In this document: positions 14,426-22,756 of the stretch, one piece after another
Layout: each line of letters opens with the position of its first letter
Numbering within the stretch: position 1 is the stretch's first letter
DNA from: Catellatospora methionotrophica
Lineage (GTDB): Bacteria; Actinomycetota; Actinomycetes; Mycobacteriales; Micromonosporaceae
Direction: 5' to 3'
Length of the DNA: 64,000 nucleotides
Assembly: GCF_011297335.1 (NCBI RefSeq)
Contig: NZ_JAAOTJ010000002.1
Span: forward strand, 558,001-622,000
The notes under the pieces: generated by a model
The model's database searches: none
What the model was told of the DNA's origin: nothing
What the model saw: the letters and a program-made list of their open reading frames with translations, nothing else
Made by a program: the position numbers and the translations under genes

Positions 14426-17209
14426 ATGCGTACCAGCGAGCAGATCTATCACCGGGTGCGCTGGGATCCGAGGTTCGACCCGGAGCGCTTCGTGCTCGGC
14501 GTACGCCAGCGCGGAGCCGAACCCAAGCGGGTGCGGTTGCCCTCGTTCAAGCCCGGCGGCGACGTCCCGTGGCACCGGGTGATGTTCATCGAGGCCGACG
14601 GGGTGCTCGTCTGGGACCGCGCCACCGGCCTCGACCGGGTCGACACCTCCGGCGCGGGCCTGGTACGCCACCACGGGCTGCTGCCCGCGCCGTTCTTCAC
14701 GCCGGGCACCGCGCACACCTGGCAACCGGGCCACGGCTGGCGTCCCGCGCCCACCCCGGAGCCCGCCGCACCCGGCCGCCTGCGCCTGCTCACCTGGAAC
14801 ACGCTGTGGGACCGCTACGACAGCGACCGCATCGACACCGCCCGGCGGCGGCCCGCACTGCTGACGTCCCTGGCGGACGCCGACGCGGACGTCATCGCAC
14901 TCCAGGAGGTCGAACCGGACCTGCTCACCCTGCTGTGCGCCGCACCCTGGGTACGCGAGCACTACACCCTGAGCGCCGCCATGGACGCCCCCGCACCCGG
15001 CGGGCTGGTGCTGCTCAGCAGGCTCCCGGTCCGGGAGGTCGGCAGCCACCGGCTCGCCCCGCACAAGGCCGCCGTCGCGATCGTGGTCGACACCGCGACA
15101 GGTCCGCTGGTCATCGCCGCGACCCACCTGAGCAGCGACCACTCCGCCGACGGCGCGCGCCGCAGGCAGGACGAACTGACCCTGCTCGCCGAGGGCCTGT
15201 CCGACCTCGCCGCCGACGTCGTGCTGATGGGCGACTTCAACGACGAGAGCAGCGCGCCGACGGCGATGCTCGGCATGGACGACGCGTGGACGCAGGTACA
15301 CGGGCCGGGTGACACCACGCCGACCTTCGACCCGGTCACCAATCCCTTGGCGGCGGTGTCGTCGCTGTCCGGCGTGGCCCGGCGGCTGGACCGGGTGCTG
15401 CTGCGTGGCAGCGCGTCAGCCGCGACGGCGACCCTGGTCGGCGACCAGCCGACGGCGGGGCTCTATCCGTCGGACCACTTCGGAGTCCAGATCGACCTGG
15501 CCCTGTCCGGTACGCGGGACGGCGACGTGCTCGACGTGGCACCGACCGCGCGTACCGCGCTGGCCTGGCTGCCGCCGGTCACCGACGCGGTCCAGGACCT
15601 GCGCCGCGCCCACGACCCGCAGTTGCACCGCTGGCCGCCGCACGTGAACGTGCTGTTCGGGTTCGTGCCCGAGGCCGACTTCGAGGCCGCCGCACCACTG
15701 CTGGCCGCGGCCGCCGCCGAGGTGCCGCCGTTCCCGGTACGGCTGCGCGGGGTGCACACCTTCGGCCACCGCGACGACGCGACGATCTGGCTCGACCCGG
15801 CCGCCGACGGCGACGCGCCCTGGCACCGGTTGTGGCAGACGCTCCGGCAGCGGTTCCCGCGCTGCCGGGGCCGGGACGAAGGCTTCACGCCGCACCTGAC
15901 GCTCGGGCGCAGCCGCGACCCGCAGCGGGTGGCCGCCGCCTGCGAGGCCGCGCTCGGCGAGATCCGGGCACAGGTCGGCGAGCTGGTGCTGCTGTCGAGA
16001 CGCGGCGACGAGCCGATGCGTCCCCGCGCTCTGCTGGCCCTCGGCACGGGCGAGCTGTGCTGGCTGCCCGAGCAGCAGGCGACGCCGGGCGGGACGGCGT
16101 CGGTGGCGGTGGATCGCCTCGCGGCGTCGGTCGTCTTACGGTTGTCGGCCGAGTTCGGGGACGGCGTCGTACGTGTCACCGGGTCGCGGCGGATGGGCTG
16201 CGCGCTGCCGGGGGCGGATCTGGATCTGGTGGCCGTACTGCCAGGGCGGGTTGATCCCGCCGAGGTGGCGTCGCGGGTGAGCAGGTCGCTGCCGGACGCG
16301 GCCGTGCTGCGGTCGGTTGTCGATGCCAGAGTGCCCAGGCTGCGGATGACGGTCGGAGAACTCGACGTCGACCTGGTGGTGATCGGCACCGGTGACCTTG
16401 ATCCGGCTGACGCTGTCGCCCGGCGTGTGGAGCTGGGCGAGGACGCTGCCGTCGCGCTGAGCGCGGTCAGCGACGCAGATGCGGTAAGCATGGTCGTCGG
16501 GGCCCGGCAAGCCGCGTTCGCACTGCTCACGAAGCAGGTCAAGGGTTGGGCGCGGGCGAAGGGACTCGACGCGGCTCCGTTCGGCGGGCTGCCCGGTCTG
16601 GCGTGGTCAGTGCTGGCCGCGCGGACCGTGCTCGGCGCGCCCGCCGACGTCAGCGCTGACGCGTTGCTGCTGCGGTTCTTCGAGGACTGGGCGGGGTGGG
16701 ACTGGCGGCAGGCGGTGGCGCTGACCGGTGAGGCTGACGGCGTACACCCGCAAGGCGCGGTGCTGACGCCGACCTCGCCGGTGCGCAACTGCGCCGACCG
16801 GCTCGGACCCGGTGGGTGGGATCTTCTGGTGCAGGAGTTCTACCACGCGTGGGAGGTCGTGGAGGGGGCGTCGCGGGCTGGTGTCGACCCGTGGCCGCTG
16901 CTCGTCGAGCCGCCGCCGCTGCACCGGCGTCACGCCCGCTGGCTCGTGGTCGGTGTGCCTGGCGACGGCGAGGCGCTGGGCCGGGTGCGGGGGCGCATGC
17001 GTGCCCTGCTGACCCTGCTCGACGAAGCCGGGGTCACGCAGGCACGCGCCTGGCCGAGGCCGTTCGGGAACGACCCGGTCTACTACGCCGTCGGCCTGGG
17101 CCGGTCCGCACCGGGCCCGGCGCTGGACGCGGCGCTGCGGTGGGCAGGCGAGCTGCCCGGCGTCGAGGTCGCGCTGCTCGACAACGGCGCGGTGCCGAGC
17201 CTGCGCTGA
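14426..17209 (+). CDS. Four-domain RNA-repair-type protein: MJ1316/DUF504 - EEP phosphatase - LigT-like 2'-5' RNA ligase - nucleotidyltransferase
   Basis: 927 residues from ATG 14426, preceded by GAGGTGGGGG. Residues 1-75 form the MJ1316 (DUF504) RNA-end-recognition domain (IYHRVRWDPRFD, then VPWHRVMFIEADGVLVWDR). Residues about 118-360 form an endonuclease/exonuclease/phosphatase fold (LLTWNTLWDRYD, LQEVEPD at 159-165, ATHLSSDHS, MGDFND, SDHFG). Residues about 375-540 form a LigT-like 2H domain with PHVNVLFGF (His406, HxN instead of HxT) and TPHLTLGRS (His490). Residues about 558-820 form a poly(A)-polymerase/CCA-type nucleotidyltransferase with G586-S587 and D598-x-D600, plus a third Asp near 647-649. 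A final ~100-residue LigT-like or PAP-associated tail follows. Together these are RNA 3'-end processing activities. Similar fusions were described in comparative-genomics work on RNA repair (Burroughs and Aravind). RtcB lies 1.4 kb away on the other strand. Confidence 0.85.
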   Translation: MRTSEQIYHRVRWDPRFDPERFVLGVRQRGAEPKRVRLPSFKPGGDVPWHRVMFIEADGVLVWDRATGLDRVDTSGAGLVRHHGLLPAPFFTPGTAHTWQPGHGWRPAPTPEPAAPGRLRLLTWNTLWDRYDSDRIDTARRRPALLTSLADADADVIALQEVEPDLLTLLCAAPWVREHYTLSAAMDAPAPGGLVLLSRLPVREVGSHRLAPHKAAVAIVVDTATGPLVIAATHLSSDHSADGARRRQDELTLLAEGLSDLAADVVLMGDFNDESSAPTAMLGMDDAWTQVHGPGDTTPTFDPVTNPLAAVSSLSGVARRLDRVLLRGSASAATATLVGDQPTAGLYPSDHFGVQIDLALSGTRDGDVLDVAPTARTALAWLPPVTDAVQDLRRAHDPQLHRWPPHVNVLFGFVPEADFEAAAPLLAAAAAEVPPFPVRLRGVHTFGHRDDATIWLDPAADGDAPWHRLWQTLRQRFPRCRGRDEGFTPHLTLGRSRDPQRVAAACEAALGEIRAQVGELVLLSRRGDEPMRPRALLALGTGELCWLPEQQATPGGTASVAVDRLAASVVLRLSAEFGDGVVRVTGSRRMGCALPGADLDLVAVLPGRVDPAEVASRVSRSLPDAAVLRSVVDARVPRLRMTVGELDVDLVVIGTGDLDPADAVARRVELGEDAAVALSAVSDADAVSMVVGARQAAFALLTKQVKGWARAKGLDAAPFGGLPGLAWSVLAARTVLGAPADVSADALLLRFFEDWAGWDWRQAVALTGEADGVHPQGAVLTPTSPVRNCADRLGPGGWDLLVQEFYHAWEVVEGASRAGVDPWPLLVEPPPLHRRHARWLVVGVPGDGEALGRVRGRMRALLTLLDEAGVTQARAWPRPFGNDPVYYAVGLGRSAPGPALDAALRWAGELPGVEVALLDNGAVPSLR

Positions 17210-17210
17210 C

Positions 17211-17239
17211 CGCCGTGGGCCCGGCGCGGGCCCACGGCG
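17211..17239. terminator. Bidirectional hairpin between the RNA-repair and DUF3103 genes
   Basis: Perfect 12-bp inverted repeat CGCCGTGGGCCC / GGGCCCACGGCG around a 5-base loop, between two converging stop codons. Symmetry suits termination in both directions. Confidence 0.7.
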
Positions 17240-17247
17240 GGTCTGGA

Positions 17248-18366
17248 TCAGAGCGGGGCGACCCAGTACGGGCTGACCTCCAGCCACCCGTGCGCGCCCG
17301 CGCCGTTGAGGCGGCCGCTGCTGCCGGTGGACAGGGTGTACCAGGCGTCGACGAAGTCCGGGTCGTCGGTCCACCAGGACGTCGGGATGGCCGACAGGAT
17401 CGCGTCGACCAGCGGGATGTACGCCCCGACGTCGAAGATCGTCAGCAGCACCGCCGCGATGGCCTGGGCGAGCTGCTGGTAGTTGGTGTCGCCGTCGTCC
17501 TCCATCATCACGACGTCGGCGAGGTTGTACTTGTACGCCGAGAAGTGGACGAGCAGCTGGTTCGGGTAGTACGTCGTGCCGTCGTAGTCCAGGTAGGGCA
17601 TCTGCACGATGTCGACCTTGGGGTGGCCGTCGAGGCCGAAGCCGCTGACGATGCTGTAGACCTCGGCCGCGCCCTTGATCCAGGGTTCCTGGTCGTCGGA
17701 CAGGCGCACCGCGTTGACCTTGGTGGCCCAGTAGCCGCCGCTCGCGAGGGCCGCCGAGGCCGCGGCGGGGGCGACGCCGCGCTGGGCGAGCGCCTGGCGC
17801 AGGATGTCGAGCCCGGCGGGCAGCGCCTTGGCGACGTCCACCTCGACGACGATCACCGGGCGGGTGGGCGTACGGGCCGGGTCGAGCAGCACACGCCGGC
17901 CGTCGGGCTCGTAGGCGGTGACCGACGCCGCGTCGTCGTCGCTGGGGGCCGTGGCGACCAGCGGGACGGTGCCTGCGGCGAGGGCGGCGGCCATGCCGTC
18001 GTCGGCCAGGCGGGCCCGGACCAGGGAACCGGTGGACGCGGGCAGGCCCTTGGCGGTGCGTACGGACTGGTCGGCGGTGCGTACGCGGCCGGTGAGGGTG
18101 GCGTCGGCGCGCAGCGTGGACAGGTCGACGGGTCCGGAGCGCAGCGCCGAGGTCAGGGTCCGGCGTGCGGTCTGGTCGGCCAGCGAGGAGGCGACCTGCC
18201 GGGCGAGGGTGTCCAGGGTGGACGCGACGCCGGCCGGGGCGAGCGCGGGGGCCTGCTGTGATGCGGCCTGCTCGGGGACGTGGGCGGTGGCGGGGGTGGC
18301 GGCGAGCACGGCGGCGGCCGCGATACAGGCCGGTAGGACGAGATGGCGCAGGCGCGTTGGGCCCAT
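17248..18366 (-). CDS. Secreted DUF3103 family protein
   Basis: 372 residues from ATG 18366, preceded by AGGAGACGCC. A signal peptide (RHLVLPACIAAAAVLAATPA, cleavage near TAHVPE) indicates export. The mature protein has an N-terminal helical region (residues 45-150), then strands VTAYEPDGRRVLL and PVIVVEVDVAKALPAGLDIL, a metalloprotein-like YLDYDGTTYYPNQLLVHF segment, an acidic VVMMEDDGDTNYQ segment, and a Trp-rich end. I recognise this as DUF3103, a secreted family of unknown role. The 3' end converges on the RNA-repair gene; no functional link to it is implied. Confidence 0.65.
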   Translation of the reverse strand: MGPTRLRHLVLPACIAAAAVLAATPATAHVPEQAASQQAPALAPAGVASTLDTLARQVASSLADQTARRTLTSALRSGPVDLSTLRADATLTGRVRTADQSVRTAKGLPASTGSLVRARLADDGMAAALAAGTVPLVATAPSDDDAASVTAYEPDGRRVLLDPARTPTRPVIVVEVDVAKALPAGLDILRQALAQRGVAPAAASAALASGGYWATKVNAVRLSDDQEPWIKGAAEVYSIVSGFGLDGHPKVDIVQMPYLDYDGTTYYPNQLLVHFSAYKYNLADVVMMEDDGDTNYQQLAQAIAAVLLTIFDVGAYIPLVDAILSAIPTSWWTDDPDFVDAWYTLSTGSSGRLNGAGAHGWLEVSPYWVAPL

Positions 18367-18548
18367 GGCGTCTCCTTCGCATCCGATCCCGCGCTCGTGG
18401 CGCAGGATCTCATGTCTCTCAATGGATGCGGTACATAGTGGACCGTCCGGCATGCCGAAGGCAAGGTCCGTCGATCATGTGTACGCGGAGTTCCGACCGT
18501 GTTCACCCACCCGCCCCATCGCCGCAGCTCACCGCACCGCGACGAAAG

Positions 18549-18591
18549 GAAGGGCACCTGCACAACGTATGGCGATGTGAAGGTGCCCTTC
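18549..18591 (-). terminator. Terminator after rtcB
   Basis: GAAGGGCACCT (18549-18559) pairs exactly with AGGTGCCCTTC (18581-18591) across a 21-base loop, starting immediately after the rtcB stop. On the minus strand the stem is followed by CTTTCG. Read in the other sense it lies in the 5' region of nothing, so it belongs to rtcB. Confidence 0.7.
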
Positions 18592-18592
18592 T

Positions 18593-19780
18593 TCAGCCCT
18601 TGACGCAGATGACCTGCTTGAGGCGGGCGGTGATGGTGACCAGGTCGGACTGCTGGGCCATGACCTCGTCGATGTTCTTGTACGCGGCCGGGATCTCGTC
18701 GACGACGCCGTTGTCCTTGCGGCACTCGACGCCCTCGGTCTGCTCGGCCAGATCGCGGGTGTTGAAGCGGCGGCGGGCCTCGTTGCGGCTCATCTTGCGG
18801 CCCGCGCCGTGCGAGGCCGACTGCAGCGCCGGTGCCGAGCCCAAGCCCTTAACGATGAACGACGAAGCGCCCATCGAGCCCGGGATGATGCCGAAGTCGC
18901 CCGCCCCGGCGCGGATCGCGCCCTTGCGGGTGACCAGCAGCTCCTGGCCGTCGTGCTTCTCCTCGGCCACGTAGTTGTGGTGGCAGGAGATCTCCGGCTC
19001 GAAGTCGACCTTCTTGAACTGCTTGCGCACCACGTCGCGCAGCAGCGCCATCATCACGGCCCGGTTGCGCCGGGCGTAGTCCTGCGCCCAGAACAGGTCC
19101 CGGCGGTAGTCCTCCATCGTCGGCTCGCCCGTGACGAACACGGCCAGGTCCGGGTCAGGCAGGTCGGCGTTGTGCGGCAGGTCCTTGGCCTTGGCGATGT
19201 GGTACTGGGCCAGCTCGTTGCCGACGCCCCGCGAGCCCGAGTGCAGCATCAACCAGACCCGGCCCTCACCGTCCAGGCACACCTCGATGAAATGGTTGCC
19301 GCCGCCGAGGGTGCCCAGCTGCTGCATCACCCGGCCCTTGCGGCGCAGCACGTGCGGGGCGGTCAGGTCGTCGAAGTCGCTCCAGAACCCGTGCCAGCCG
19401 CGCAGCCCGGTGTTGAGGTGGTCGACGTCGACCGAGCGCTGGTGCATGCCCATGCCGACCGGCACGGCCTTCTCGATCGCCGAGCGGAGCCTGCCGAGGT
19501 CGTCGGGCAGGTGCCCGGCGCGCAGCGAGGTGAGCTGGGCGGTCATGCCGCAGCCGATGTCGACGCCGACGGCGGCGGGGGCGACCGCGCCGCGCATGGC
19601 GATGACCGAGCCGACCGTCGCGCCGATGCCGACGTGCACGTCGGGCATCACGGCCACGGAGTGGGTCCACGGCAGCGCCGCGACGTTGCGCAGCTGCTCC
19701 ATGGCGCGCTCGTCCACGGTCGCGGGATCGGCCCACATCCGCAGCGGAGCGGCGGTGTCACTGATGGTCTGGTAAGGCAT
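18593..19780 (-). CDS. rtcB: RtcB family RNA-splicing ligase
   Basis: 395 residues from ATG 19780. RtcB joins RNA 2',3'-cyclic-phosphate or 3'-phosphate ends to 5'-OH ends using GTP and two Mn2+. All key residues are visible: Asp74 and Cys77 (VDIGCGM), Asn162-His163 (GGGNHFIEV), His180 (LHSGSRG), His268 region (SCHHNYV) and the guanylylated His324 (SHGAGRKMSR). The shorter length (395 against about 480) corresponds to the compact bacterial RtcB subgroup. The gene stands alone with its own terminator, no archease gene is adjacent, but the four-domain RNA-repair gene is two genes away. A role in repairing toxin- or stress-cleaved RNA is likely. Confidence 0.93.
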   Translation of the reverse strand: MPYQTISDTAAPLRMWADPATVDERAMEQLRNVAALPWTHSVAVMPDVHVGIGATVGSVIAMRGAVAPAAVGVDIGCGMTAQLTSLRAGHLPDDLGRLRSAIEKAVPVGMGMHQRSVDVDHLNTGLRGWHGFWSDFDDLTAPHVLRRKGRVMQQLGTLGGGNHFIEVCLDGEGRVWLMLHSGSRGVGNELAQYHIAKAKDLPHNADLPDPDLAVFVTGEPTMEDYRRDLFWAQDYARRNRAVMMALLRDVVRKQFKKVDFEPEISCHHNYVAEEKHDGQELLVTRKGAIRAGAGDFGIIPGSMGASSFIVKGLGSAPALQSASHGAGRKMSRNEARRRFNTRDLAEQTEGVECRKDNGVVDEIPAAYKNIDEVMAQQSDLVTITARLKQVICVKG

Positions 19781-19865
19781 GTCGGTGGTTCCCCCGTCTT
19801 CGGTGCCGACGGAGAGTGTGCCGAGCCGAGCGCCGTCCGGCCACTCAATATCATTGTCGGGTACG

Positions 19866-20474
19866 TCAGCCTGGCGGTTCGCCGTATGGCACGGGACGGC
19901 CGGTGCGCAGGCAGGAGGCCAGCCAGAGGGCCCAGCGGTGGACGACGCGCTGGGACTCGACGCCCATCATGAGCACCGCGTAGTTGCCGAACCGGGGGTT
20001 GCCCGGGTCGTCCTGACCGGCGGCCCGCATGCGCGAGGCGTCCTGTTCGTACTCGGCGAGCAGTCGCGTCGAGCGTTCGGCGAGATCGGTGTAGAGGGCG
20101 GCCATGGCGACGGGATCGGCGCTGGTGGCGGCGTACGCCTTGAGTGTGATCTCGCTGCGTGGCTGGGCTGTCGGCGGGATCACCAGCCAGGCGCGCAGGG
20201 CGGTCAGCCCGGCGGCGGTGACCGCGTAGGTCTTCTTCGCGCGGGGGCCGGGTCCGGCCTGCTCGACGGAGTCGACCCAGCCCGCCGCGGACAGGCGGGC
20301 GAGTTCGGGGTAGATCTGGCTGTGCCGGGCCGTCCAGAAATGCCCGAGCGGTGCTTTGACCTGCTGGGTCAGCTGGTAGCCGGTGGCGGGGCCGCGGGTG
20401 AGCAGTGACAGCAGCGCGTAGCCCAGCGTCGAGCCGGATGTCGTTGCCGAATCGTCACCCTCGATGCCCGCCAT
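19866..20474 (-). CDS. PadR-family transcriptional regulator
   Basis: 202 residues from ATG 20474. The N-terminal winged HTH reads LGYALLSLLTRGPATGYQLT, then IYPELARLSAAGWVDSV with the KKTYAVTAAGLTALRAWL wing. The C-terminal half is a PadR_C helical dimerisation domain (YTDLAERSTRLLAEYEQDASR). It is divergent from the esterase gene at 20529, with a 34-bp dyad between them, so repression of both genes is probable. Effector unknown; PadR proteins usually sense aromatic or antimicrobial compounds. Confidence 0.88.
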   Translation of the reverse strand: MAGIEGDDSATTSGSTLGYALLSLLTRGPATGYQLTQQVKAPLGHFWTARHSQIYPELARLSAAGWVDSVEQAGPGPRAKKTYAVTAAGLTALRAWLVIPPTAQPRSEITLKAYAATSADPVAMAALYTDLAERSTRLLAEYEQDASRMRAAGQDDPGNPRFGNYAVLMMGVESQRVVHRWALWLASCLRTGRPVPYGEPPG

Positions 20475-20486
20475 CCGGCCTCCGCT

Positions 20487-20520
20487 CTATGTAACTTCTG
20501 ACATGTCAACTCTGACATAG
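20487..20520. promoter_or_regulatory. Candidate PadR operator
   Basis: A 34-bp imperfect palindrome centred at 20503.5. The outer arms are CTATGT / ACATAG and the inner core is GACATGTC, sharing one centre. ATGT/ACAT half sites are typical for PadR proteins. It lies between the divergent PadR (20474) and esterase (20529) starts. Confidence 0.55.
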
Positions 20521-20528
20521 GGGGTTCC

Positions 20529-21404
20529 GTGAAACGCGTCCTCGCCCTGCTCGGCATCGTCACCGTACTCACCGCCTGTAGCCCCGCCGCGCCGACGCCG
20601 CCCGCGGCGAGCCCGACCCCGGCGCTCAGCCTGCCTCCGGACCAGCCCGGACCCGGCGAGCACAGCCTCGCGATCGCGCACGGTGGCGTGAAGCGCGAGT
20701 ACAAACTGCACGCGCCGCCCGGCTACCAGCCGGGAAGCGCCCTGCCGCTGGTGCTCGTGCTGCACGGGCAGCCCGGCAACAGCGCGGGCATCGAGGGGCA
20801 GAGCGGCCTGAACCCGATCGCGGACAAGGCCGGGTTCCTGGTCGCCTACCCGCAGGGGCTGGGCGGCAAGTGGGATTCGGGCACCGCCGGTGATCCGGCC
20901 AGCGGCGACGTCGGATTCGTCGCCGCGCTGATCGATCACCTCGTGTCCACCTGGCACGCCGACCCCAAACGGGTCCACGTCGCCGGATTCTCCGCCGGTG
21001 CGGCGTTCAGCTACCGCCTGGCCCGGGAACTGCCCGGCCGGTTCGCGGCGATCGCGCCGGTCAGCGGCCGGATGGACACCGTGCCCTCGTGGACCGGGCA
21101 GCTCGGCACCGCCAATCCGGTGTCGGTGGTGACGTTCCAGGGCGGCAAGGACATGCTCTCGCCCGCGTGGAGCACCACCAACCAGTCCTGGCGGGAGGCC
21201 GCGGGCTGCGCCGAGCCGGTGGTCACCCCGGTCCCGGGCACGCAGGGGCGGGCCGAGCGCCGCGTGTCCACCTGCGCGAACGGCGGCGAGCACGTGGTGT
21301 ACGCGATCGGCCCGATGGCCCACGAGTGGCCGAACACCCGCGAGCATGCCGTCGACGCGAGCACGCTGATCGCGGAGTTCTTCACCCGTCACCGCCTGCC
21401 GTGA
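20529..21404 (+). CDS. Lipoprotein esterase, PHB depolymerase / LpqC-like
   Basis: 291 residues from GTG 20529. The N-terminus is a lipoprotein signal with lipobox LTAC (Cys17). The alpha/beta-hydrolase core shows oxyanion segment LVLVLHGQPGNSAGIEGQ, the nucleophile elbow GFSAGAAFSYRLA (Ser of G-x-S-x-G), FQGGKD near the acid, and a late HEWPN that carries the catalytic His. The family includes polyhydroxybutyrate depolymerases and feruloyl or acetyl-xylan esterases, so activity is a secreted carboxylesterase. It is divergent from the PadR gene and probably repressed by it. A paralogue is at 43573-44469. Confidence 0.82.
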   Translation: MKRVLALLGIVTVLTACSPAAPTPPAASPTPALSLPPDQPGPGEHSLAIAHGGVKREYKLHAPPGYQPGSALPLVLVLHGQPGNSAGIEGQSGLNPIADKAGFLVAYPQGLGGKWDSGTAGDPASGDVGFVAALIDHLVSTWHADPKRVHVAGFSAGAAFSYRLARELPGRFAAIAPVSGRMDTVPSWTGQLGTANPVSVVTFQGGKDMLSPAWSTTNQSWREAAGCAEPVVTPVPGTQGRAERRVSTCANGGEHVVYAIGPMAHEWPNTREHAVDASTLIAEFFTRHRLP

Positions 21405-21411
21405 CAGTGCC

Positions 21412-21440
21412 GCCCGCCCGGTCGGCGTGGCCGGGCGGGC
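21412..21440. terminator. Bidirectional hairpin between esterase and membrane-protein genes
   Basis: GCCCGCCCGG / CCGGGCGGGC, 10-bp perfect stem with a 9-base loop, placed between two convergent stop codons. Confidence 0.65.
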
Positions 21441-22630
21441 TAACGGCCGACGATCTCCGCTCGCCGTACGTGGCCGAGGTTCGGGGTGACCTCCAGCCGT
21501 AGCCACGCGTCCTTGCGCAGCTGGTGGTAGAGCCCGGCGGAGATCTCGTAGCGCACGGCGACGTCGCCGCCGTCGTCGACAGCGACGCGGTAGGTCGTGT
21601 TGTCCTCCCCGACGTCGGACTCCAGCCAGATCACCGGCCCGGCGACGATCCGGGCGGGGCGGATCACGTCCAGCAGGCCGCGGTAGCCGGTCCGGGCGAG
21701 CCAGGCGACGGCGGCGAGCCACAGCAGCCAGCCCCCCGCGACCAGCGCCACGGGCAGGAGGTCGCCTGGCTGCCGGAGGTCCAGGTCGGCCGAGAACATG
21801 CCGAGCAGCAGCAGCCAGATGCCGAAGAACACCGCGGCCGGGATCTGGGTCAGCAGCGCCGCCCACGGCGACCAGCCGAACGCGAACCCCCGGCCGTCGA
21901 CGAGCCCGACCCGCCGCCACGTCCCGTCGCGCCGTGACCACGCGAAGTCCTGCTTGCCGTCGGCGAACGGGGAGACGCCCAGCCAGGGCAGCCGCGCCCC
22001 GGCGGCGACGGCGTACGGCGCGCGCGGGTCGCCGGGTGCGATGCCCGGCTCGGTGCGCAGGCGGGCGTAGACGGCCGCGAGGCGCCTGCCCCGGCCCTGC
22101 GGGACCAGCCGCTTCAGCAGCCGGAACGGCAGCGAGACCAGGCGGGCGACGAGCACCACACCGATGGCCAGCGGGGCGCGTCCGGCCTGCCACACCGCGA
22201 CGATCGCGCCGACCCACAGGATCGTGAACCCGGTCCAGAGCACGACGCGTACGCCCATCGGCACCCGTGGGCGCACCAGCCCGCGCGCGGTCGCGACCTC
22301 GGCGAGCAGGTCGGTGAACCGCTCGTGCCACTGTTCGGCCTGCTCGCGAGTGCCGAGGTCGATCGCGCCGAGCGGCACCGGACCGTGTCCGCCGGGCACC
22401 CGGGCGACGACGGCGTCGAAGACGTGCTGCTCGAACGGGGCGAGCCCGGCGGGGTCCGGCCGGGGCGCGTGGATCGTCCCGGCCGTGGGGTCGACGGCCA
22501 GCAAGCCGCGCGCGACGAGGTCGAGCATCGTGGCGTACGCCCCGGTCGCCGCGACGCGGCGTGGTGGCTGCACGAGCAGGGCGGCCAGGGCCGGTCGTTC
22601 AGCGGTCAGGTCCGTCGGGGAGTCGGCCAC
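21440..22630 (-). CDS. DUF2207-like membrane protein
   Basis: 396 residues from GTG 22630. Opening residues ADSPTDLTAERPALAALLVQ followed by ATMLDLVARGLLAVD give the winged-helix-like soluble part seen in the C-terminal half of DUF2207 proteins. Transmembrane pairs follow near residues 120-150 (RVVLWTGFTILWVGAIVAVW) and 245-315 (AALLTQIPAAVFFGIWLLLL and PVALVAGGWLLWLAAVAWL). The rest is beta-rich and ends with a PH-like strand pattern. Function unknown. No signal peptide is seen, so the N-terminus faces the cytoplasm. Confidence 0.55.
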   Translation of the reverse strand: MADSPTDLTAERPALAALLVQPPRRVAATGAYATMLDLVARGLLAVDPTAGTIHAPRPDPAGLAPFEQHVFDAVVARVPGGHGPVPLGAIDLGTREQAEQWHERFTDLLAEVATARGLVRPRVPMGVRVVLWTGFTILWVGAIVAVWQAGRAPLAIGVVLVARLVSLPFRLLKRLVPQGRGRRLAAVYARLRTEPGIAPGDPRAPYAVAAGARLPWLGVSPFADGKQDFAWSRRDGTWRRVGLVDGRGFAFGWSPWAALLTQIPAAVFFGIWLLLLGMFSADLDLRQPGDLLPVALVAGGWLLWLAAVAWLARTGYRGLLDVIRPARIVAGPVIWLESDVGEDNTTYRVAVDDGGDVAVRYEISAGLYHQLRKDAWLRLEVTPNLGHVRRAEIVGR

Positions 22631-22715
22631 GCCGCGACGGTAACCAGTGCCGTCCACCCGCAGGTGCACGGCGCAGGGACAGCGGGTGTCGGGGACCGGA
22701 TGGCGGGGCGTCGGC

Positions 22716-22753
22716 GCACGTCCCGGCAGCAGGTGACCGCTGCCGGGACGTGC
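22716..22753 (-). terminator. Strong terminator after the ABC transporter operon
   Basis: Perfect 15-bp stem GCACGTCCCGGCAGC / GCTGCCGGGACGTGC with an 8-base loop, 3 bases beyond the permease stop codon. This is the longest perfect stem I noted among the intergenic hairpins here. Confidence 0.78.
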
Positions 22754-22756
22754 CGG

